Below, one piece after another: positions 1 through 11,039 of a DNA stretch of 64,000 bases. Each line of letters opens with the position of its first letter. Positions within the stretch are counted from its first letter, which is position 1. The position numbers were made by a program, and so were the translations under genes. The DNA comes from Anas platyrhynchos (taxonomy: Eukaryota > Chordata > Aves > Anseriformes > Anatidae), in the NCBI RefSeq assembly GCF_047663525.1, contig NC_092616.1, positions 4,253,501-4,317,500 of the forward strand, in the 5' to 3' direction. A model generated the notes under the pieces. It was given only the letters and a program-made list of their open reading frames with translations, was not told where the DNA came from and made no database searches.

Positions 1-790
1 ATGTTTAATGACTTGCTACTCCACTTACACATACACAATGGGGCCAGATGGGATCCACCCAAGGGTAATGAAAGAGACGGCAGAAGTACTTACAAGTAAC
101 TTTCCAACATTTATCAGCAGTTCTGGCTGCCAGGGGAGGTCCCAGTCAACTCTCCCCTAGCAAATGTGATGCCCATCTACAGGAAAGGCCAGAAGGAGGA
201 CCCAGGGAACTACAGGCCTGTCAGTCTGACTTTGGTGCCGGGGAAGGACATGATGCAGATTATCCTGACTGCCATCATGCAGCACATACAGGATAACCAG
301 GTGATCAGTCAGCCTGGATTTATGAAAGGCAGGTCCTGCTTGATGAACCTGTTCTTCTATGAAAAGATGATGTACTTAGCGGATGAGGGAAAGGCTGTGG
401 ATGTTGTCCTCCTAAGGTTTAGTAAAGGCTCTGACTGTTTCCCAGACTTCCAATTGGCAGCAGGTCACAAGTGGAGTCCCCCATGGCTCAGAACAGGGGC
501 CAGCAAAAGTACAAGAGGAAATGGCCTCAAGTTGCACCAGGGGAGGTTTAGGTTGGATATTGGGGAAAATGTCTTCCCTGAAAGGGTTGTGATGCATTGG
601 AACAGGCTGCACAGGGATGTGGTGGAGTGGTCATCCCTGGAGGTATTCCCAAGACATGTAGATGCGATGCTTAGGGACATGGTTTAGTGGTAGATGTGGC
701 AGAGTTAGGTTAACGGACTTGATGATTTACGATGTTTTTTCCAATCTACATGGCCCTATGGTTCTATGCTTCTATGAGTCTCACAAAAGT
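1..790 (+). mobile_element. CR1 LINE fragment, internally deleted
   Basis: Old CR1 ORF2 debris. The first 420 bases translate to reverse-transcriptase pieces (GPDGIHP-like, then NYRPVSLT and GFMKGRSCL). After about 430 the frame jumps to the ORF2 C-terminus ([19 protein letters not shown]), so the RT core is missing. The sequence from 700 to 780 is the CR1 3' UTR ending in degenerate TTCTATG units. An inverted relative lies at 18,870-19,250. The window starts inside the element. Confidence 0.85.
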
Positions 791-799
791 CACAATCAT

Positions 800-2897
800 T
801 GGAAGGCAGCCACTGCAGTCTGGGAACTCGAGACTATGGCCTGGACAAGACAATTGTTTCTGCAAGGGATTCCTGTGGGCTGGCACCACGCATTCTGGAA
901 GACTTGCCAGTGGATTGCTGGAGTTCACTACACTTGAAATTGCCATGAAGATATTCGTGTTGGGTCACGTGTGATAAACTCAGGTGGAAAGACTCAAGAG
1001 CAGGTGACTTTGAGTGGCTGCTGCAGAGCTCAGCAGCTTGCCCCAGTGTGGGAATATGTCCCCTTCTACCTAGGGGAATTAAAAAGGATTAGTATGACCA
1101 GAATCATCAGGTCAATCTGTACAGTAAGAGAAAGTAATAGTTATTCTGCTGTAGGTACAGCAGGCAATAGGCCTTGGATTGGGCCTCAGAAGACCCAGCA
1201 GATGTAATCCAGCTGAGCTAAGACAAACACTGTGAGCAGAGTGAAGTACACTTCGAGCAGAGGAGCTGGGTGACCGGCATGGCTGAGCAAGGACCTGCTG
1301 CTTAAACTGAGGGAAAAATAGGAAAATGTACAGAAGCAGAAGCAGGGTTGTATAGCCTGGGAGGAATACAGGGGTGTCATCTAGATGTGTAGAGATGGGA
1401 TCAGGAAAACCAAGGCAGAGACGGAGCTGAACTTGGCAAGGGACATGAAGAATAACAAGAAGGGGTTCTACAGATACATAGGCAGGAGGAGACAGGCCAA
1501 GGAGAGTGTTCCCCCTCTGATAAACGAGATGGGAGAACTGGCTTCCTCAGACATGGAAAAAGCTGAGGTACTCAATAAGTGCTTTGCCTCAGTCTTCACT
1601 CGTGGTCAAGTTTCCTGTGTCTGTCAGGACCCTGAACCTCAAGGAGAGGGTGAGAGGAGTGGATTCTGTCCCACTGTGACAGTGGAACAAGTCTGGGACT
1701 GCCTAATGAAAGTGGATGTGTACCAGTCCATGGGGCCAGAGGGTATACATCCCAGGGTGCTGAGAGAGATGGCTGATGTGGTTGTTGAGCCGCTCGCCAT
1801 CATATTTGAAAAATCATGGCTGTTGGGTGAAGCACGAAGTGACTGGAAAAAGGGAAACATGACTCCCATTTTTAAGAAAGGGAGAACAGAAGAGCTGGGG
1901 AACTACAGGCTGGTGAGCCTCAACTCTGTGCCTGGGAAGATCATGGAGCAGGTCCTCCTGGAAGACAGATTAAGGCATGTATGAGATACAGAGGTGATCT
2001 GAGACAGGCAGTATGGCTTCACCAAAGGCAGATTTTGCCTAACCAATCTGGTAGCCTTCTATGATGGAGTGATGGCATCAGTGGACAAAGGAAGGGCTAT
2101 GAATATCACCTACCTGGACTTGAGCAAAGCCTTTGATATGGTCCCTCACCACGTTCGACTCTCTAAATTGGAGAGGAATGGATTTGAAGGATGGACTGTT
2201 AGGTGGATCAAGAATTGGTTGGCTGGTCACAGCCAAAGGGTTGTGGTCAATAGTTCTATGTCTGGGTGGAGGCCGGTCACAAGTGGTGTACCTCAGGGGT
2301 CAGTATTTGGACGGGTACTATTCAACATCTTTATCAATGACATAGGTGATGGAATCCAGTGAATCCTCAGCAAGTTTGCAGATGACACCAAGCTGAGTGG
2401 TGCAGTTTATACAATAGAGGGAAGGGATGCCATCCAGAAGGACATGGACAGGCTGGAGTACTGGGCACATGAGAACCTAATGAGGTTCAACAAGGCCAAG
2501 TGTAAGACGTTGCATTTGGCTTGGGCAATCCCAGGTCTTTATATAGACTGGGCAAAGAAGAACTTGAGAGCAGCCCTGTGGAGAAGGACAAGGGGACCCT
2601 GCCGGACAAGAAGCTGCACATGAGCCAGCGCCAGCAGTGTGCACTTGCAGCCCGGAAGGCCAACTGTGTCCTGGGCTGCATTGTAAATGGCCAGGAGGGA
2701 GAGGGAGGTGATTGTCACCCTCTGCTCTCCTCTTGTGAGATCCCACCTGGAATACTGCATACAAGTCATAGGACCCCAGCACAAGAAGGATGTGGAGCGC
2801 TTGGAACGGGTCCAGAGGAGGGCCACACAGATGATCAGAGGGCTGGAGCACCTCTCCTATGCAGAAAGGTTCAGGGAACTGGTCTTGTTTAGCTTGG
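800..2897 (+). mobile_element. CR1 LINE, endonuclease-RT remnant
   Basis: Decayed CR1 ORF2. Bases 800-1080 match an endonuclease-side segment that in the 46 kb copy still reads GDFSFPNVWW. From 1385 the linker and RT are readable: [53 protein letters not shown], then FADDTKLSG at about 2378. Stops near 1984 and 2362 and frame changes make it non-coding. It is cut off without its 3' UTR at 2897, exactly where an LTR begins. The fuller copies are 46,100-48,620 (+) and 16,370-18,870 (-), so the CR1 predates duplication of the OR unit. Confidence 0.9.
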
Positions 2898-3492
2898 TGT
2901 CGTGGTTTAACCCGGCCGGCAGCTAAACACCACGCAGCCGTTCGCTCACCCTCCCCCCTCCCTCTCTGGGACAGGGGAGAGAAATGGAAAGTGAAGCCCG
3001 TGAGTTGAGATAAAGACAGTTTAATAAGACAGGAAAATAATAATAACAAAAATAATAATAACAATAATAATAATAATAATACAATGGTGATAATAGTACT
3101 ACTACTAATAATATGTACAAACAAGTGATGCACAATGCAATTGCTCACCACTCGCTGACCGATGCCCAGCCTAACCCCGAGCAGTCCCGCCCCCTCCCCC
3201 CGGCTAGCCACCCCTATATATTGTTTAGCATGACGTCAGATGGTATGGAATACCCCTTTGGCTAGTTTGGGTCACCTGTCCTGGGTCTGTCCCCTCCCAG
3301 CTCTTACTGCACCCCCAGCCTGCCCGTTGGCAGGACAGAGCAAAAGGCTGAGATGTCCTTGGCTTAGTATAAGCACTGCTCTGCAACAATTAAAGCATTG
3401 GGGTGTTATCAGCACTCTTCTCATCCCAAGCCAAAACACAGCATTCCACCAGCTACTAGGAAGAAAATTCTGTTCTAACTGAAACAAGGACA
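2898..3492. mobile_element. Solo LTR, avian ERVL-like
   Basis: Starts TGTCGTGGTTTAACC and ends AACTGAAACAAGGACA, so it has TG...CA ends and is about 595 bp. It holds a (TAA)n-rich tract at 3040-3110. I recognise this LTR type as common in bird genomes. The flanking 5-mers (CTTGG, TCTAT) do not match, so there is no target-site duplication. The left flank is mid-CR1 and the right flank is OR-unit DNA that lies about 2 kb farther on in unit F. Confidence 0.75.
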
Positions 3493-3814
3493 TCTATGAC
3501 ATGCATTTTGCAGGAGGAGTGTCAAGACACGGGTTTTCCTGTTTGCAAGTCCCAGATCCTGGTGAACATCACCTAGGTCAGCCCATCTGGCAGCTGTGCA
3601 CAGAAGCTGTCTCCAAGAACCCACAGAAACCTCGGGAATGTTTGCACTCAGCAGTGTCCCTTTCCTGTGACCGTCCAAGTGATTAAAGGCCCCCAGGGTG
3701 ACATGGAGTCATTGAATTCATCTTAGTCCAGTGGCTTCCATGAGACTTTGACTGCTTCTTCCGCCTGACAGGCATTTACCTCTGACCACAAGGTCACCCT
3801 GACTGGCTCTTCTC
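3493..3814. other. OR-unit flank (copy A)
   Basis: Non-repeat DNA shared with 50,230-50,530 (same strand) and with about 14,480-14,780 (reversed). A short open frame ending at the TAG near 3573 (EECQDTGFPVC...QILVNIT) is kept in all three copies. No gene is recognised. Confidence 0.6.
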
Positions 3815-3817
3815 TGA

Positions 3818-4052
3818 CCCTTACGGTACTTGTTGGCTATCGGTCTCGTGCCCGTATTTAGCCTTAGATGGAGTTTACCACCCGCTTTGGGCTGCATTCC
3901 CAAGCAACCCGACTCCGAGGAGCCCCGGGCCCGCGACGGCCGGGTATGGGCCCAACGCTCCAGCGCCATCCATTTTCAGGGCTGGTTGATTCGGCAGGTG
4001 GGTTGTTACGCACTCCTTAGTGGCTTCCGACTTCCATGGCCACCGTGCCAGG
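3818..4052 (-). pseudogene. 28S rRNA fragment, chimeric and rearranged
   Basis: Read on the minus strand, two separate pieces of large-subunit rRNA are fused. The first (about 4052 to 3925) has the conserved GCCATGGAAGTCGGA, CACCTGCCGAATCAAC and GAAAATGGATGGCGCTGGAG blocks from inside 28S. The second (about 3925 to 3818) has GGGTTGCTTGGGAATGCAGC, GGTAAACTCCATCTAAGG and CAACAAGTACCGTAAGGG, from nearer the 28S 5' end. The order is thus swapped relative to the gene. The join falls in GGCCGTCGCGGG, which resembles both sources and suggests a microhomology template switch. A few substitutions separate it from the conserved rRNA. It is a dead copy, not a working rDNA unit. Confidence 0.88.
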
Positions 4053-4293
4053 GGAGTTTTAGGTTAGATGTTAGGAAGAACTTCTTTACTGAAAGGGTTG
4101 TTAGGCACTGGAACAGGCTGCCCAGGGAGGTGGTGGAGTCACCATCCCTGGAAGTCTTAAAAAGACGTTTAGATGTAGAGCTTAGGGATATGGTTTAGAG
4201 GGGACTGTTAGTGTTAGGTCAGAGGTTGGACTCGATGATCTTGAGGTCTCTTCCAACCTAGAAATTCTGTGATGCTGTGATTCTGTGATTCTG
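4050..4293 (+). mobile_element. CR1 3' end fragment
   Basis: Severely 5'-truncated CR1: end of ORF2 ([30 protein letters not shown] stop) followed by the 3' UTR (TTGGACTCGATGATCTTGAG) and an ATTCTGTG tail at 4264-4293. The same subfamily recurs at 29,805-30,005 (+), 45,056-45,303 (-) and 56,705-56,880 (-). It abuts the antisense 28S fragment. Confidence 0.9.
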
Positions 4294-4300
4294 TGACCCT

Positions 4301-4807
4301 CACCCACAAGGGCTCCCCCACTCTGCTGCCCATCCCATAGAGGAGCTCCATGCATCCAGACAGATCCTTCACATGGAGGGCAACCCCCTGTTGATCATCC
4401 CCGCCTGTCTCTTCTGAAGAATCTGCCCCCTCCCAGCACAGCACCCCAAACTGAGGGACCTGTCCCCCCACACCTCAGCAGCTCTTCCATCAATGTCCCA
4501 GCCCTGTGACAGCAGGCGGGGATCCAGCTCCTCCTGCCTGTGCCCCAGGCTGAGGGCATTGGGGCACATCTGGGCTGCAGCACCTCAGCTGTGGCACAAG
4601 GGCCAAACTCAGACTTGTCCCAGATCTTGTGCCCAAGAGCCTGGGCTTGAAAACGCTCATCTGAATGGCTTCCTCCTGAAGGGATAGAGGACCTCAGCTC
4701 TCCCCCTCCCATCCATCTCTTGCTGTCCTTCCTAATGATGGTATATGGAGAGGTGATTCTCTCCTTCTGCATGCTTATTTCCAATAGGAGAAACGACACT
4801 GCTGGTG
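4301..4807. other. OR-unit spacer (copy A)
   Basis: Single-copy-like DNA within the OR unit. Its first part resembles 50,560-50,640, including one arm of the hairpin that is complete in units B and F. The rest (about 4400-4720) has no counterpart that I could see. Open frames here look like chance. Confidence 0.4.
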
Positions 4808-5560
4808 AGAAGTGTGTGTGCCCAGGGGAGGGAGGGAAGCCCAGGGATGCCTTCAGGCTGTTTGCCAGCAGGTTCCCCTGCAGCCCCAGGGCCATGTGCT
4901 GGGAGCCCGGTGGAGGGCAGAGCAAGGGAGGCCTTGGGCTGGGCCTCTGCTGCTGAGCTGGGCCGGGCTCCTGGGCCCAAGGGGAGCTCCTGGCAAGCGG
5001 GCAGCGCTGCAGAGAGACAGCTCTGCCCAGGAGCAGCTCCTGTGCACAGCGCAGCAGGGCTGGGGGCACTGCCTGCAGAGACACAGTGCTTAAAGGCAGG
5101 CAGAAGTGGCAGCATGCCCAGAGCTCCCTGCGGGAGAAGACTTCCCAGCCCTGCACCCGGTAAGTCTCTGGCTGGAGGGCAATGCAGCCGCAGTTCGTGG
5201 AGGCAGGAGAAGCCGGGGGTGCAGGCAGGGGTGTCCAGGGCTGTGGTGCAGAGCAGGGTCCCTGCTGTGGCCCAGGGGCTGTGTGCCGGGGCAGGGCCTC
5301 TGCCGCCTGCCAGGCTCAGCACTCAGCCTGCCCGGGGAGCTGCCCAGGGCGCTGCAGGGAGAAGCTGTGGGTGGAAGGAGCCCCCCCGGCAGGGCAGGGT
5401 CCTGCTGCTGGTGGGAGGCTGCTGCCTGGGGCAGAGTATTCACAGCTCCACAGCACACCAAGGCAATTTCAAAGGGAACTTCTCTCTCATCTTTCCTTAG
5501 CCTCTGCTTTCAGTTTTCTCTTCTTTTAGCTCACTGGGAATAGAAATAGAAGCTGTTATT
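4808..5560 (+). repeat. GC-rich OR upstream module, copy A
   Basis: A block repeated once per OR unit: inverted at 13,255-14,130 and 44,215-44,870, direct at 21,176-21,775, 32,890-33,640 and 50,830-51,620. Long open frames run through it in several frames on both strands. These come from GC richness and scarce stops, and none starts or ends consistently between copies, so I do not call a protein. The module always lies 1.3-2.9 kb upstream of an OR coding exon in the same orientation, which suggests promoter and first-exon function. Confidence 0.75.
5090..5165 (+). promoter_or_regulatory. Putative OR promoter and first-exon donor, unit A
   Basis: A TTAAAGG box (5090-5096) lies about 65 bp before a near-perfect splice donor, CCCG|GTAAGT with GT at 5160-5161. 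Units C, E and F keep both elements at the same spacing. The acceptor before the OR exon is at 6783-6784, which gives an intron of about 1.6 kb. The start site is inferred, not seen. Confidence 0.5.
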
Positions 5561-6784
5561 TCCAAGAAGAGACTGAGACTTACTCGACATAAGAAGGAAG
5601 TTTACAAGGACCCCCAGCAAGTCCCTTTCCTGCCCCTCAGCCCATAGAAAGCTCCAACACCCCTTGCACAGTGTCAGCAGGGTCTGTGTGCCCTGGGCTC
5701 TAGGACGTGACCCCAGCGAGCTGCCCCTGGGCAGAGCCCTGCTGCCAGGAGGTGTCTGCAGGGCAGAGCTGAGCACCCAGTGGGTGGGATGGGGGCTGTG
5801 AGCTGCAGGCAGGAGGCGTGGGGACAGAGACCCAGCTGCAGGCAGGCACAGCTGCAGGCAGGAATTAGCAAGAGAGCATTAACAGAATAGTCTGGCACCT
5901 CACAGTCCACCCTCAAGCCCAACAGATTCAGGATGTGCCTCATAAACTCAGCAGCAGGAAGTCCAGCAGAGCACACTCTCCTGAGTTCCTGTCTGTCCGT
6001 CCCTGGCAGAAGCCTTGTCGTATTTCTCTCTGTTCCTGCACCTTCTGCTGCTGTTCTTTATGCTCTCCCATCTCCATGGAGCTTTATGGCTCCCTGTAGA
6101 TGGGGTGTTCAGCTGCAGCTCAAGCACTGACCCTCTAGGACCCACTAGGTAGATATGCCTGTAGAAGGAAGGTGCCCAAAACCTCTTCTAACCTGTGGGG
6201 CTTGGTGCAATGCAGTGTATGCAGCAGAATTAAGATGGATCTCCTTCCAGGGAGTTTCTGAGGCTACAATAATTGAGTGGCTCTATGGGGGCCATTGGAC
6301 TGAGCCTAAGAGGACTCTGGCTGAGACCAGGGAAGATAGACAGACTGGCTGTCTGCACTGCACTAAGGACAGTCACTTTGCCTCCTGGCACTTACAAAAT
6401 CTCAACTGGAATACATTACAAATGCCAGGGTTTACTTCCCTCAAAAAAATCTCCTAAGAGTAACACAGGAAGTTGGAACAAAGCAAACCACAAATGCCGT
6501 TTGGCTGTCAAGAATGTTGACAGTAGTTATGCTGTGAAGTCAACATATGTGAGAGTTAGATTTAATCAGAGATCACTCACGGTTCGTATTTCACTAGAAT
6601 TGTAGGGCAGGCAGAACCCACAGCGGAATCCTGGAATCCCAGTGAAAATGTATTCTACACCAATCAGAGCTCAAACGAGGGAGCAGCAGAAAGGTCTCAG
6701 CAGAAAGTCACTTAATGAGAAGTGTAGCAGGTTTTTCTCAGAGAACACTGTCCCTATTTGTCACTACATTTTCCTATTTGGCAG
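5561..6784 (+). other. 5' intron of OR unit A
   Basis: Intron-like DNA shared, reversed, with units B (12,000-13,250) and E (43,015-44,210). It begins with a segment (5690-5870) found upstream of all six ORs and includes the sequence around CTGCACTAAGGACAGTCAC (about 6353-6371). It ends in a pyrimidine-rich acceptor with AG at 6783-6784. Confidence 0.55.
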
Positions 6785-6807
6785 GTCTCTATGCACAGAG
6801 ATGTCAA

Positions 6808-7859
6808 ATGTCCAACAGCAGCTTTGTGAGTGAGTTCCTTCTGCTGTCATTCTCATATACGCAGGAGCTGCAGCTCCTGCACTTTGTGCTCTTCCTGGGC
6901 ATCTACCTGGCTGCCCTCCTGGGCAACGGCCTCATCCTCACCGCTGTAGCCTGCGACCACCGCCTCCACACTCCCATGTACATCTTCCTCCTCAACCTTG
7001 GCCTCCTCGACCTGGGCTGCATCTCCACCATTCTCCCCAAAGACATGGCCAATTCCCTCTGGGACACCAAGGCCATCTCCTATTCAGGATATGCTGCACA
7101 GTTCTTTTTCTTGCTCTTCTTGATATCAGCAGAGTTTTATCTCCTCACAGTTATGTCCTATGACCCCTACGTTACCATCTGCAAGCCCCTGCACTACAGG
7201 ACCCTCCTGGCAGGAGAGCTTGTGCCCAGATGGCAGCAGCTGCCTGGGGCAGTGGGATTCTCACTGCTCTGCTGCACACTGCCAATACATTTTCCCTGCC
7301 CCTCTGCCAAGGCAATGCTTTGAACCAGTTCTTCTGTGAACTTCCCCAGATTCTCAAGCTTTCCTGCTCAAAATCATACGTCAGGGAAGTTGGTCTCCTT
7401 GTAGGTGGCGTCTCTTTAGCATTTGGTTGTTTTGTTTTCGTTGTGGTTTCCTATGTGCAGATCTTCAGGGCTGTGCTGAGTATGCCCTCTGAGCAGGGCC
7501 GACACAAAGCCTTTTCTACGTGCTTTCCTCACCTGGCCTTGGTCTCCCTCTTTACTGGCACTGGCATGTTTGCCTACCTGAAGCCCCCCTCCACCTTCTC
7601 CCAGTCTCTGCACCTGGTGGTGGCAGTTGTTTACTCAGTGATGCCTCCAACACTGAACCCTTTTATCTACAGCTTGAGGAACCAGGAACTCAGGGATTGT
7701 GCTAGGAAAGTCATTTCAGAGAAATTTCTTAATAGTAAGTTTTCTCTCCTTCTTCACAAAGAATTTGCATCATATTCCCTTGCAGGCCTGGTGCTTCTTA
7801 CATTACTATTATTGCTATGTTTATCTTTAGTGTCATTTACATCAGTAGCTTTCTCATAA
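6808..7859 (+). pseudogene. Olfactory receptor A, OR14-like, frameshifted
   Basis: Odorant receptor of the seven-transmembrane class II group. The ATG at 6808 begins MSNSS like its paralogues (there is an N-glycosylation site at residue 3). TM1 (LLGNGLILT) and TM2 (LHTPMYIFLLNL) are readable. A single-base deletion near 7210, within CTGGCAGGAGAGC compared with CTGGGCAGCAGAGC in paralogues, throws the frame to a stop at 7321. The other frame continues QMAAAAWGSG through SFPHLALV and NPFIYSLRNQE to 7859, with a longer C-terminal tail than the family norm. The G-protein motif MAYDRY is MSYDPY, so the key arginine is lost, and the TM3-side cysteine of SGCAAQ is tyrosine. Both fit a dead gene. Confidence 0.92.
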
Positions 7860-8046
7860 ACAATGTTTTATTCATCCTACTTCTGTTGAAAAATTAAACT
7901 GCTTTGTTTACTCTGTTAAGTTTTGTCTACATTAACGAAAGTGCTGACACTCCCGTAGCATCTTTGTAATAACAGCATGTCCCCAATTCACTGCCTTTAA
8001 ACCCAAGTCTTCTTTCAAAGGTGGAGCCAATAATTTGGCTGAAAAT

Positions 8047-9008
8047 TGTGGTGGTTTCACACTGACGGGCAGCTGAAGTCCACCACACCGATCTTTTAAG
8101 TCTTCATCCTCAGAGGAAGAGGGGAAAAATATAGAATGGAAAAGGGCTCCAGGGCTGATTTAAGGACAGGGAGGTTGCTCAACAATTGCAGTGATGGACA
8201 AGACAGATTGCATGTAAGGAGATTACAAAAATGCATTATCTGGAGGAGTGAGAATAAACTAAAAAATACCTTCCCTCCCATCCATCCACTTCTACCTCCT
8301 CTCACCAAGTAACACAGGGGAAGAGGGAATGGGGGCTGTGATCAGTCTGTGATATTTCTTCCCCACCACTCCTTCACGGTCACTCTCTGTCCCTGCTCCA
8401 GGGTGGGGGCCCTCCCACGGATTCCTCCCATGGGATGCCATCCTTCCCAAACTGATCCTGCATGGGCTTCCCACAGTCCTTCAGGAACTGCTTCAGCATG
8501 GATCAGTACCAAGCTGGGAGAAGTGCTTCAGGAATTGAATGCTCCAGAGTGGGCTCCTCTCCAGGGGCCTCAGCCTCCTCCAGGTCACATCCTCCTGCTC
8601 CACCAGGGGCCTCTCCATGGGCTGCAGGGAATCTTCTAGTCTGACATCTGGGGCACCTCCTGACCTCCTTCTGCACTTACCTTGCTGTCTGCAGGGCTGT
8701 TCCTTACATTTTCTCACTCCTCTGCTAGCTGTTGCTGCACAAACATTGTTATGCTTTATCCTTTCTTAAAAATGTTATCAAAGCTGTGCAACCATCGTTG
8801 CTTATTGGGTCAGCTTTGACCAGAAGCCAGAGGATCCCTTTTTGAGAGCGAAGAACTGGTTCTGATCAGAACTAGGGCAGCTTCTTTAGTCTCAATAAGC
8901 CACCTCCAGCAATTATTCCACACCTGGTGCAGCTCCTGGTCCCTTCTCACAGAAGCCACCCATGCAGCCTGCCCCTCTACCAAAACATTCTGACCTAAAC
9001 CCAATACA
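8047..9008. mobile_element. Solo LTR, avian ERV
   Basis: Starts TGTGGTGGTTTCACACTGAC and ends AACCCAATACA. It carries the run of short related motifs typical of this long avian LTR type (CTTCAGGAACTGCTTCAGCA, CTGCAGGGAATCTTC, CAGAAGCCACCC). It is about 960 bp. A relative lies at 27,943-28,560. I found no clear target-site duplication. The 187 bases before it (7860-8046) are OR 3' flank with nothing recognised. Confidence 0.7.
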
Positions 9009-9329
9009 TTTGTTAGGGAGGAAAAGTATGTTACGGAACTCCTAAGGAGGGTCCTTCAACAAGGGAAATGCCCTTGCAGGAACGGCTGATTTGAAGTAGC
9101 AGGTCCCATCACTGCAGCCTGGGAAGCATTACTCATTACAACTGGAAAACTGAAAAGGCAGTAAGAAGGAAGCTTGTGCCATTTGAACCATGTGGTCTGC
9201 CTGATGTGATTCACAGGATCACCTAGAGAAACAGATGAGAAGGTATTGAATGCACAAAAGGACATTCAGAAAGTAGAGGAGGAGGAAATTCCCAAGTTAA
9301 GAGAACTGTTGTAACCAGAAGAGAGGAAG
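9009..9329. other. Unassigned spacer
   Basis: About 320 bases. I see no gene, repeat or motif that I can name. Confidence 0.3.
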
Positions 9330-9850
9330 ATGGGGCCCTACTTTTGCTGGGAGCCCCAGCACAGGAAAGATGTGGACCTGTTAGAGTGAGTCCAGAGGAG
9401 GACCATAAAGGTGATCGGGGGCTGGAGCACCTCTCCTGTGAACAGAGGCTGAGAGAGGTGGGGCTATTGAGTCTAGAGAAGGCCCCAGGCAGACCCTACT
9501 GCAGCCTTTCAATACTTAAAGAGATCTAATAAAAAGGTAGGAGAAAGACTCTTTACTCGAGTAGATAATGATAGGACAAGGGGGAAAGGTCATAAACTAA
9601 AACAAGATAGATTTAGATTAGACATTAGGAAGAAATTCTTCCTTCTAAGGGTAGTGAGGCACTGGAACAGGTTGCCAAGAGAAGTTGTGGATGCCCCATT
9701 CCTGGAGGTGTTTAAGACAAGTTGGAAGGGGCCTTGGCCAACCTGATCCAGTGGGTGGCATCCATGCCTGTGGTAGGGGGGTTGGAGTTAGATGATCTTA
9801 AAGGTTCCTTACAACCCAAGCCATTCTATGATTCTATGATATGATTCCAT
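9330..9850 (+). mobile_element. CR1 3' fragment
   Basis: Old CR1: broken ORF2 end (GAPAQERCGPVRV..., LEHLSC, then [18 protein letters not shown]) and 3' UTR ending in ATTCTATG units at 9820-9845. It is 5'-truncated and holds stops and frameshifts. Confidence 0.85.
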
Positions 9851-10659
9851 GAAGATCTTAGAGACCACAGACATAGTGTCTGGTTACAAATCAAACAGCT
9901 GTAGTTCGAAGTCATAGAAACACAAGTCCTAGAAACAGAAGTTTTACAAAATAAGGTAAAAGAAGCCAGAACAGCTCAGTTTCTAGCAGAGCTATGGAAA
10001 GTCAATAACAATCATTAGGATTGTAATGTCCTAATGGTCCCCTCCTGCCATGGCCCTCCTTCCTTTACAGCCTCCTCCAGCCCACGGCTCTGCCCTGACC
10101 CAGCCATGTCCCATGGGGGCATCTGCAGACAGCCCGGCTCCAGGTCTGCAGGGCTCTGGGCCAGGACCAAGACTGGCACGGTTGGCCATTCCCCTGACAC
10201 AGGTCGTGAGTGCCAGCTCTTGACCTCCCTGCCCCCTGCCCACCTCCCTGCCCTCTGCTCACCTCCCTGCCTTTTGCCCAGCCCAGTGGCACTAGCCCCT
10301 TGGCAGTGCCCACTGTAGGTTGCTGCACGGCTCTGGGCACTGCCACCACAGCCACAGCCCTTCTGAAGGCCACAGCAGCTCCTGAGGCACAGAGGGCTCA
10401 GCCCCACAGATGCGGACATCCATGGCACAAGCGTACAGAGGTCAGTGTCCCCTGCTGTGCCCCCTGCTCTCTTCTGCAGAAGATCCTCAGAGGCTTGCAG
10501 CCCCTCCGTGCCATCCCTGGAGGTCCTCAAGCATCTCCTACTGCCCCAGGGCCAGGGCAGCCTGCCCCGAGCTGCTGCAGCCAGAAGGGTGTTTGCTATT
10601 CCCATTACTTCCTGATCAGCTGAGAGCCGGTCTCAGACAAAGAAGTTGTTTTGGTTTCA
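9851..10659. other. 3' flank of OR unit B
   Basis: The part nearest the gene (about 10,320-10,650) matches, reversed, the 3' flank of OR F at 54,900-55,240; the remainder resembles it more weakly. This supports B and F as inverted copies. GC-rich open frames on both strands are not conserved as proteins. Confidence 0.5.
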
Positions 10660-10665
10660 TTTATT
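10660..10665 (-). terminator. Poly(A) signal of OR B
   Basis: Minus-strand AATAAA within TTTAAACAAAATAAATGAA, about 375 bases after the OR B stop. The same context follows OR D (35,874-35,879) and OR F (54,887-54,892). Confidence 0.55.
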
Positions 10666-11039
10666 TTGTTTAAATACACAAAGACTCTGGCTCCTTATTT
10701 ATGCAAAGCCTCAGGGTCACACAAGATATCCATCAGGCTGGATGCGGCTCCACGCTGCCTGCTTTAGTGCTTGGCAACCCTGCCCAGAAGAGAGGGGCTG
10801 AAATTACATGACCTTTAGGGTCCTTTTCATGGTTCTCTTACATGTTGGTAATTGAGTACAACAGGATGAAAAACAGCATTTCTTTGTGGAAAACATTATC
10901 ACACAGGGAAATAGAAAAACAAAACCAAACAAATCCCTCCAGAAGTTAAGACAGGCTTTCCATGTCTTTTCATAAACTGTAATTCATCTGAAGAAGAAAA
11001 GAAGCAGTTTATAGCTGTGGAAAGGCACAATGAGTTTCC

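Larger units (their letters stand above)
3815..4300. repeat. Target-site duplication TGACCCT around rRNA+CR1 insert
   Basis: TGACCCT occurs at 3815-3821 and 4294-4300, immediately outside a 28S rRNA fragment on the left and a CR1 3' end on the right. The related site in unit F (50,710-50,740) reads straight through without the insert. The two parts therefore probably entered as one insertion. The left repeat overlaps the rRNA by a few bases (CCCT), so its exact end is ambiguous. Confidence 0.55.

Noticed and set aside
3818-4052. Functional rDNA or a nuclear rRNA gene
   Set aside because: Only two short pieces, in the wrong order, with substitutions and flanked by CR1 sequence.
4732-5543. Long open frames on both strands in the GC-rich module (also at 13.3-14.1, 21.1-21.8, 33.2-33.7, 44.2-44.8, 50.7-51.8 kb)
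   Set aside because: Many frames are open at once, the starts and ends differ between copies, and indels shift frames freely. The text is Ala/Gly/Pro-rich low-complexity translation of GC-rich DNA.
10015-10605. 196-codon minus-strand frame downstream of OR B
   Set aside because: The partner region near 55,000-55,600 has different frames broken by indels; it is more likely 3' flank.
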